DNA from: Batrachochytrium dendrobatidis JAM81
Taxonomy: Eukaryota; Chytridiomycota; Chytridiomycetes; Rhizophydiales
Direction: 5' to 3'
NCBI RefSeq assembly: GCF_000203795.2
Contig: NW_006281099.1
Coordinates: 4,242,532 to 4,306,531 of the forward strand
Length of the DNA: 64,000 nt
A program made the translations under genes and the position numbers. The notes under the pieces are model-generated. The model ran no database searches, had not been told where the DNA came from, and worked only from the letters and a program-made list of their open reading frames with translations. Shown here piece after piece: positions 57,102 to 64,000 of the stretch. Each line of letters starts with the position of its first letter. Within the stretch, counting starts at the first letter, position 1.

Positions 57102-60100
57102 ATGGACAAGCACAAAACATCTGCCAATCCAGCATTCATCAGCAACCCATTTCCAATCCACCTTCCAGAAACCTACAATGCAATTACACTTGAACAACCT
57201 CATAATCATTGGCTTGGATCAACACACAATCATCTTGACAAGACGTGCCCTCAAAGTACACAACCAAAAGGTAGAGTTTAATGATTTTATTAGCAATGTA
57301 TCCATATTTCTTGTAGTTTAAAGTAGGATAACAAGGGTGTAGTCTTGTCATGGTGTGTAAAACAGCCAGGATATTGACTAGACAGTCTAAACAAGTCCGA
57401 GTTTTTTGAAACTCAGACTAATTATGTAGATTGAATCTTCTCTAAAAGTCAATTTGTGTTACTACTGGGTTGAGTCTGTTTATAACTTGTATGCAAATTA
57501 GACTTGTTGAGCATCGATTGCTCTGCAACTACAAATAGACTCGCCAAACCCAAGTTGGTCTTGTACAACTAAGCTAATGTCCAACTCTAAACTAATGCTT
57601 TGAATCAACAGATTCGCAACTCATATCTGACTCACAACTTGCCGACCCGCAGCTTCGTCCTTGCATGAAATTTGTATCGCCAACAGAAAACTTGGAGTCG
57701 AAACTTTCAAACTCGGCAACATATACAGACTGCAGTGCACAAGTATCCAATCCGATCTACACTGATAGTGTCCATAGTAATCTATCCAACTCATCGTTAC
57801 TGGATCTAAAACCACTCCCTTTTATTCATACCACAGCTGGGACTTGCCCTCAAACTATGGATATCAACGGGCGGACACTCGCTGGAATACAGCCACATCT
57901 ACAACGGCAGCATTGCACTCATCTTAGAGCCTCCACCAATGGTCACACTCCCAATAACCATCTGATCTACTCGTCTGCTACTGGAAGTGACTTTATAGAC
58001 AACCATTGCAACCCATTGGTGTCTTCTCGTAGGACTACGTCCTCGACGACATTCAACAGCAATCCTGTAAATGCAATCAGCTCACTCTCTACCTCAAACA
58101 AGCATTCATATGCTGGTCATCCTGCATTGAATTCAAACAATAATGGATTCCATCCTCATTCAACTCTCACGACCGACATGATGTTGATCACTAATCCATC
58201 TAGCTCGCAATTCTCGGCAGATGCCGCATCGCAAATTGAGACTTTACACCTTTCATCAAACAGCCATCATGCTATAAACCCGTATTTAAACATAGGGTTG
58301 CTACCACGGCTTTCCCCCCAACATCTGCCACATCAGTCTCCACTACTTCAGCCATCCTTCTATCAGCTACCTGATCAGCCTCCACCACTTCAAAACCAGC
58401 AGCTCTACATTGATGAATCTATGCGCACGCTGTACATTGGAAATCTTCCTTCTGAAACCACCTTGGATATGCTTCTTAACCATATCTTGGCTGGTGCCTT
58501 GGAACACGCCCGAATACTACCAGATAAAAATTGTGCATTCATCACATTCCTTGATGCTTCTGCTGCCAGTGCCCTGCTTTTTGCAATCCAGTCACGTCGT
58601 CTGATGATTCTCTCTCCGGATGTAAAGGTGGGCTGGGGTAAACCTTCCTTGCTATCTCCTCTGATTGCCGATGCTGTGGCTCGTCATGGTGCTTCTCGTA
58701 ACGTGTATATCGGCAACCTCGACTCTCGATATATGTCAGAATCTGCTCTGTCTGTTGTATTCTCCCACTTTGGCTTGATTGACTCCATCAAAATCTTTGC
58801 TGATCGACGAATTGCTTTTGTGCACATGGCAAGTATACAATCTGCAATGAAGGCCATCATGTTTCTGTCGTGTGATGCCGAATGGTCCTCTCGTAGAATT
58901 CACTATGGACGTGATCGCTGCTTACATCCATCTTACTTTGCAATATCCTCATTTCCCCAATCCATGCCTCAGCATTCATTTCAAACTTCATCGTCACAGT
59001 CTTACCAAGGTGTCGATGGGGCATTGTCGGACGAGGCTAGCAAATCCAATCTAGACCACCCTCTGTGTGCTCCAAAGACAATCGCTTCTACAACTGGACT
59101 AAAGAGCAGCATGAAAAGTAGAGAGCCAACTGAATCTATTTCTTTCAATTCCTCCGATGCTCCTACTGCTGCTACACTTTTCGCTGCTCTTCAAGCATAC
59201 CACAATATAGATGCGCTTAGTTTGGATGATACTCTGCAAGTTGAAGAACCTGCTAATCGCACAGTGTATCTTGGAGGAATTCGTCCAGAAGTCACTACAA
59301 AGGAGCTTTGTGATATCATTCGGGGTGGTGTCTTGCAAAACATCAAGTACATGTCTGAAAAAAACATTGCCTTTGCAACATTTGTGAATGCAGAGGATGC
59401 TGCTGCTTTTTACCGACGCAGTGTGCAGGAAGGTCTTTCTCTCAAAAGCAAGCGATTGAAGCTTGGATGGGGAAAAGCGACCCGATTGCCTTCTACCATA
59501 TCTTATGCTGTTCAACACTCATGCGCATCTCGCAATGTTTATATTGGTGTAGCAGATGATACAATTACTGAAGCTAGACTGCGTCGTGATTTTTCTCCAT
59601 TTGGTGATATCGAACTCATCAATTTGGTGCCCGAAAAACTGATTGCCTTTGTCAGCTTTACAGATATCCTGTTTGCTATAAAGGCTGTTCAGGTCATGCG
59701 TATGCACCCCGACTACATCAAACACAAGATCAATTTTGGTAAAGATCGCTGCGGCAATCCGCCAAGAGAACGCAGCTTCACATCTGCCAACAGCGACGGT
59801 ATTCATCCGCCTCTTACCATTCTTACTGAACCTCTTTTTGACTCTGTGCCCGACTCGGATTCCCCAAACGCATCCGTTTCTATTCCTTTTACGACTTCTT
59901 CAATGTCGGCATCAGGCTCTCCACTATCATCGCTTTCTCCTCCTTCGTCGCCTACTCAAAGGTTGATGTCATTGCAACACTTGTATTTACACTACCGACC
60001 ACTGTCTGGAAGTGGTACGGCTACAGCTGCTGAATTAATGCCAAGTCCGACCTCCACTGGGTCGCCTGGCACCCCTCCCTTGTGCGCAAATGGACTGCCT

Positions 60101-60520
60101 GCTTCTATCAATACCCGCCATTCTATCGAGCCATCTGTCCCCGAGTCTACTGCAATCATTTCTCCTAATCCTATTCATCGTAACTCGCTATCCAAGCTGA
60201 CCACCCTGCCTCCACTTCCTTCTAATGGAGCCAATTTTCAGCCAACCCAAAGTAAAGACAGAGACGCTCAACTACACCCGTCGGCGTACTCTCGACAGCA
60301 TAAACATCCGGGCATGAAAACCAAGCGGCTTCCAGCCAATTACCAATATTCAGCCGCGCGTTCATGTTTTACCCCACCATTAGCTACTTCATCCATAGTA
60401 TTGCCTGCCGAGATAGAGCACCTATCTTGCACAAGTACATCTGCAGCGGCCAATGTATTTTCTGAATCTTTGTCTGATGTTGGAGATTCAAGCCACGCTA
60501 CTATACCCAACTACATTTGA
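57102..60520 (+). CDS. RNA-binding protein with four RRMs (Nrd1/Mrn1-like)
   Basis: Three exons (57102-57270, 57612-57664 joined without a break to 57665-60520) give 1025 aa; the first 56 codons lie in an upstream exon behind a 341-nt intron. A 300-residue Ser/Asn/His/Pro-rich leader precedes RRM1 (RTLYIGNLPSETTLDMLLNH, KNCAFITFLD) and RRM2 (RNVYIGNLDSRYMSESALS, RRIAFVHM, HYGRDRC). A linker leads to RRM3 (RTVYLGGIRPEVTTKELCD, KNIAFATFV) and RRM4 (RNVYIGVADDTITEARLRRD, KLIAFVSFTD, NFGKDRC). The paired arrangement with WGK linkers and GRDRC/GKDRC ends is that of fission yeast Nrd1 and budding yeast Mrn1, which bind mRNAs controlling differentiation and stress. A 280-residue disordered tail follows. 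Confidence 0.88.
57271..57611 (+). other. Long 5' intron of the RRM gene
   Basis: GTAGAG donor and ATCAACAG acceptor bound 341 nt that splits the coding leader after codon 56. No MITE ends, open frame or RNA motif was recognised. Confidence 0.55.
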
Positions 60521-61123
60521 ATACTCAATCTTTTGTATCTTGGAAAGTTGCTGTTATTTCGTTTTCAGGCCTCTATTTGCATTTTATTCACCCTTTCACT
60601 CATACACTATATTTTACTATTTTTTTTATCTTTCCCACCCGTTTATATTTCTGAATGGGGGGTTTGACTTTTTTGCACTACAATTGCTTTAAATTGTATT
60701 TTATTCCTTTTTGATATGAATCTCATTTTTTGATCACCCTAAGCCCTATCTGGACTACATACTTTTAATTAGCATCACTAGCTTTTTTAAGTAACAGGGT
60801 AGCATATCTACAAATATATTCTTTGATCTTTTTTGTTTATTTTTATCTTTTAAATATTTGATCTTTATCAATAAATGCAATCTTGAAATATGCTGTACTT
60901 GTTGATTGTCTCGATTCAAATCCTGCATGTTAATCTCTACAACTATATTTGGCGACCCATTTATGCTCTTGTGACCATGTTTAGTTTGCAATGATTCATC
61001 AAAGGACGAGTTTGCTCGGTTTGTATTTCAACCTTTTATTAATTCTGATAACGCGACAAAAACAACCATTTCGTCTTGTCACTCACTTTCAAGTTTCTTA
61101 TTCGTGTTGGTTTCTGCAAGTCT
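60521..61123. other. Intergenic region, T-rich
   Basis: About 600 bp after the RRM stop. The first 200 bp is very T-rich on the forward strand, likely 3' UTR. The rest holds the promoter of the PACRG-like gene. No coding or RNA feature was found. Confidence 0.45.
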
Positions 61124-62244
<1,121 letters not shown>

Positions 62245-62460
62245 TATCAAATGCGAAATGCAAAATGCAAAATCCAAAATACGATTCAAAGGAGATATTT
62301 CAATCAGCCAGCTAGTATAATAGTTGGTCATATAAAAGCGTTTTATTATAAAATGATTACATCAAACCCAAATGGTGTGGTCTTGGTAAGCGCCAATTGA
62401 ATAGTAGTATAGGATGCGATTTGGCATTGATGTTTGGAATACATGCTTGAAATCCAATAA

Positions 62461-62843
62461 TACATCCGTATTCACGTAAAATGGAGTACCCAAGTCAATC
62501 TATAATAAACAGTCATGTTTGATGGGTGTCAATCTTACTGGACAATACTGTTTTTGAACTTATTCTTGTGCAAAAATGCAGAGCAAATGTTTACATTTTT
62601 GTTTCAATACATCCTTGACATTTGTTCAACCTTTCTTCCAAAACGAACATTTAAAGTCAACATTGTGTGACCAGAATGTATGGTTGCATTTTTGAGATAT
62701 GTTGCATTTTTGAGCACAAACGTATCTGATATTGGAATACAGAGTTTCAAAAGTAATCAATATCTAATAACAACAAATATGTAACGATTGTTTATTCCAA
62801 GATGAATACAAAAGTGTTTTTATTTTACGTGAATATGTCTGTA
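62461..62843 (+). mobile_element. MITE copy B (383 bp)
   Basis: The ends TACATCCGTATTCACGTAAA and TTTTACGTGAATATGTCTGTA are inverted repeats with TA at both edges. The body is the closest relative of copy A, sharing long nearly identical blocks (CTTACTGGA/CAATACTG, GTCAACATTGTGTGACCAG, CACAAACGTATCTGATATTGG). It lies 112 bp upstream of the partial gene at 62956. Confidence 0.9.
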
Positions 62844-62955
62844 AATTGATTTTTACAACTAGTCAAGTTTGCTAAAAATTTGAAAACCTTGCGAGGACAG
62901 CTAGACTGGAACAAGGGGTGTTTGATATTATCTGCCATTTAAAGTCTTATCGATT

Positions 62956-64000
62956 ATGGTTCGAAGTACTACTAAAGCTACTGGGAGTACTAGGACGACT
63001 AGGTCAGCTGTAGCGAAAAAAGCTGCACATGTTGAATCATCAACATCACCACAAGCAGACTCCTGCAATCCATCAGTCCAGCAAACAGCTTTATCATCAT
63101 CAGAGATTGATACTATTGTTGAGCAGAAACGACTTCAAAGTGGAAGAAATCCATTTGGTATACTGTATGAATCAGAATCTACTTTTCTGACTAAACCGAA
63201 TGGGAATGCTCGAGGTGGACTGAGAGGAAGCTTTGGTGGGGACGTGCCAGTGGAAGGGTTTTATCCAGGCAGTCAATTAGCAAGCCCAGGTATGTCGCCT
63301 GTATATGCCCGATCACCAGGAACACTATCCAAGACGCCTGGTGTTGATTTAGTAGGCTGGAGCATTGGGTATGAAAATGACAACTACACGCTTGAATCTA
63401 TCCGGACATCAGATATGGGGCCTGTGTTGAATGATGTTGATGATGGGTATGTATCTCCATCCAATAGGTCATTGATTGCTGGAAGCAAACTATCTCCTTC
63501 AAGACAAAGCAAAAGGGCAGTTTCAGTTAATATTACTCCCATTACAGACGAGTCTGCCAATGGTTCTAGTATTGTAGCTGAATTGGACAAGATACAACAT
63601 CCACTTGAATTCAAGCTTGCACAACCAACTGTACCTGTCAAGACTGTACAAAAGCATATATCTGTAGCTCAAGATACAGAGGACGATGATACATATGGAC
63701 TGTGTAATTGGGCCAAGACAGCAGCGGCTACAGCAGCTATTCAGGACGCATCTACCTCGATAGCAGCACACACGAGCAAGTATATATCACGACACATGCT
63801 TCCACAACCACTTGAAAATATATCAGTAATAGATAGCGAAAGCAGAGCATCATACTCGGGATCATCACCACTGGAGGCTGGCTTTGGATCTGAGCAGGAG
63901 TTTGGAGGATCTAGCCTAATACCAAAGCGACCGACAGATCCATTTGAAAATATTCAACTAGGACAGCATGGAGGAAAGCGAAAGGTTGATAGCAAAGCAA
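62956..64000 (+). CDS. N-terminal part of an unknown, mostly disordered protein (cut by window end)
   Basis: An ATG at 62956 opens a frame that stays open for 348 codons to the window edge. The start is basic (MVRSTTKATGSTRTTRSAVAKK). The rest is Ser/Pro/Gly-rich with proline-directed Ser/Thr sites (ASPGMSPVYARSPG, SKTPGV, LSPSRQSKR) that could be CDK or MAPK targets. Two short conserved-looking pieces are RNPFGILYESESTFLTK and DLVGWSIGYENDNYTLESIR. No domain was recognised and introns cannot be excluded. A MITE ends 112 bp upstream, in the likely promoter. Confidence 0.6.
   Translation, partial: MVRSTTKATGSTRTTRSAVAKKAAHVESSTSPQADSCNPSVQQTALSSSEIDTIVEQKRLQSGRNPFGILYESESTFLTKPNGNARGGLRGSFGGDVPVEGFYPGSQLASPGMSPVYARSPGTLSKTPGVDLVGWSIGYENDNYTLESIRTSDMGPVLNDVDDGYVSPSNRSLIAGSKLSPSRQSKRAVSVNITPITDESANGSSIVAELDKIQHPLEFKLAQPTVPVKTVQKHISVAQDTEDDDTYGLCNWAKTAAATAAIQDASTSIAAHTSKYISRHMLPQPLENISVIDSESRASYSGSSPLEAGFGSEQEFGGSSLIPKRPTDPFENIQLGQHGGKRKVDSKA

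Overview
The window looks like nuclear DNA of a zoosporic (chytrid-type) fungus. Genes are split by short GT-AG introns (mostly 50-150 nt), the DNA is AT-rich, and the gene set is fungal/opisthokont. It includes proteins otherwise found mainly in flagellated eukaryotes: an ASH-domain CFAP221-like protein, an EFCAB11-like EF-hand protein and a PACRG-like protein. A Rhizophydiales chytrid such as Batrachochytrium would fit, but the species cannot be proven from sequence alone. There is no bacterial, viral or plasmid signal and no CRISPR array, and no rRNA or tRNA gene was recognised.

Layout. 0-13 kb: the 3' end of an unknown gene, a ParB/sulfiredoxin-fold protein, a CFAP221-like flagellar protein, a choline-transporter-like (SLC44) protein, the replication licensing ATPase CDC6 and a PPIL6-type cyclophilin. 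13-23 kb: a DXO/RAI1 decapping enzyme with a transposon inside an intron, an unknown 694-aa protein, a mitochondrial GatB/YqeY protein, gluconokinase and a patatin-like lipase. 23-35 kb: a RECQ5-type helicase, an F-box/LRR protein, a Rab11 GTPase, a cytochrome b5-acyl-CoA dehydrogenase fusion and a basic coiled-coil protein. 35-48 kb: a PPR protein, pterin carbinolamine dehydratase, an SLC35E3-like transporter, a 7TM protein with a lumenal domain, GET1, a quinone oxidoreductase and RAD51D. 48-64 kb: DCAF4, CCT8, an AIP-type co-chaperone, EMC2, EFCAB11-like, an Nrd1/Mrn1-like four-RRM protein, PACRG-like and the start of an unknown disordered protein. For most multi-exon genes the splice sites were read by eye and checked so that the reading frame closes across all exons.

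The gene order is ordinary eukaryotic housekeeping, with several closely spaced divergent pairs (CCT8/AIP, patatin/RECQ5, F-box/Rab11, PCD/SLC35E3). The most distinctive structure is a dispersed family of short, non-coding elements (about 280-660 bp). Their terminal inverted repeats resemble TACAGTCGTATTCACGTAAA and they are flanked by TA, which fits a Tc1/mariner-type MITE. Seven near-complete copies and at least four remnants occur in 64 kb. They lie in a RAI1 intron, across the stop codon of the PPR gene and directly upstream of several start codons. No transposase is present in the window. No operon-like or clearly new multi-gene system was found; the MITE family and its contacts with genes are the best leads.
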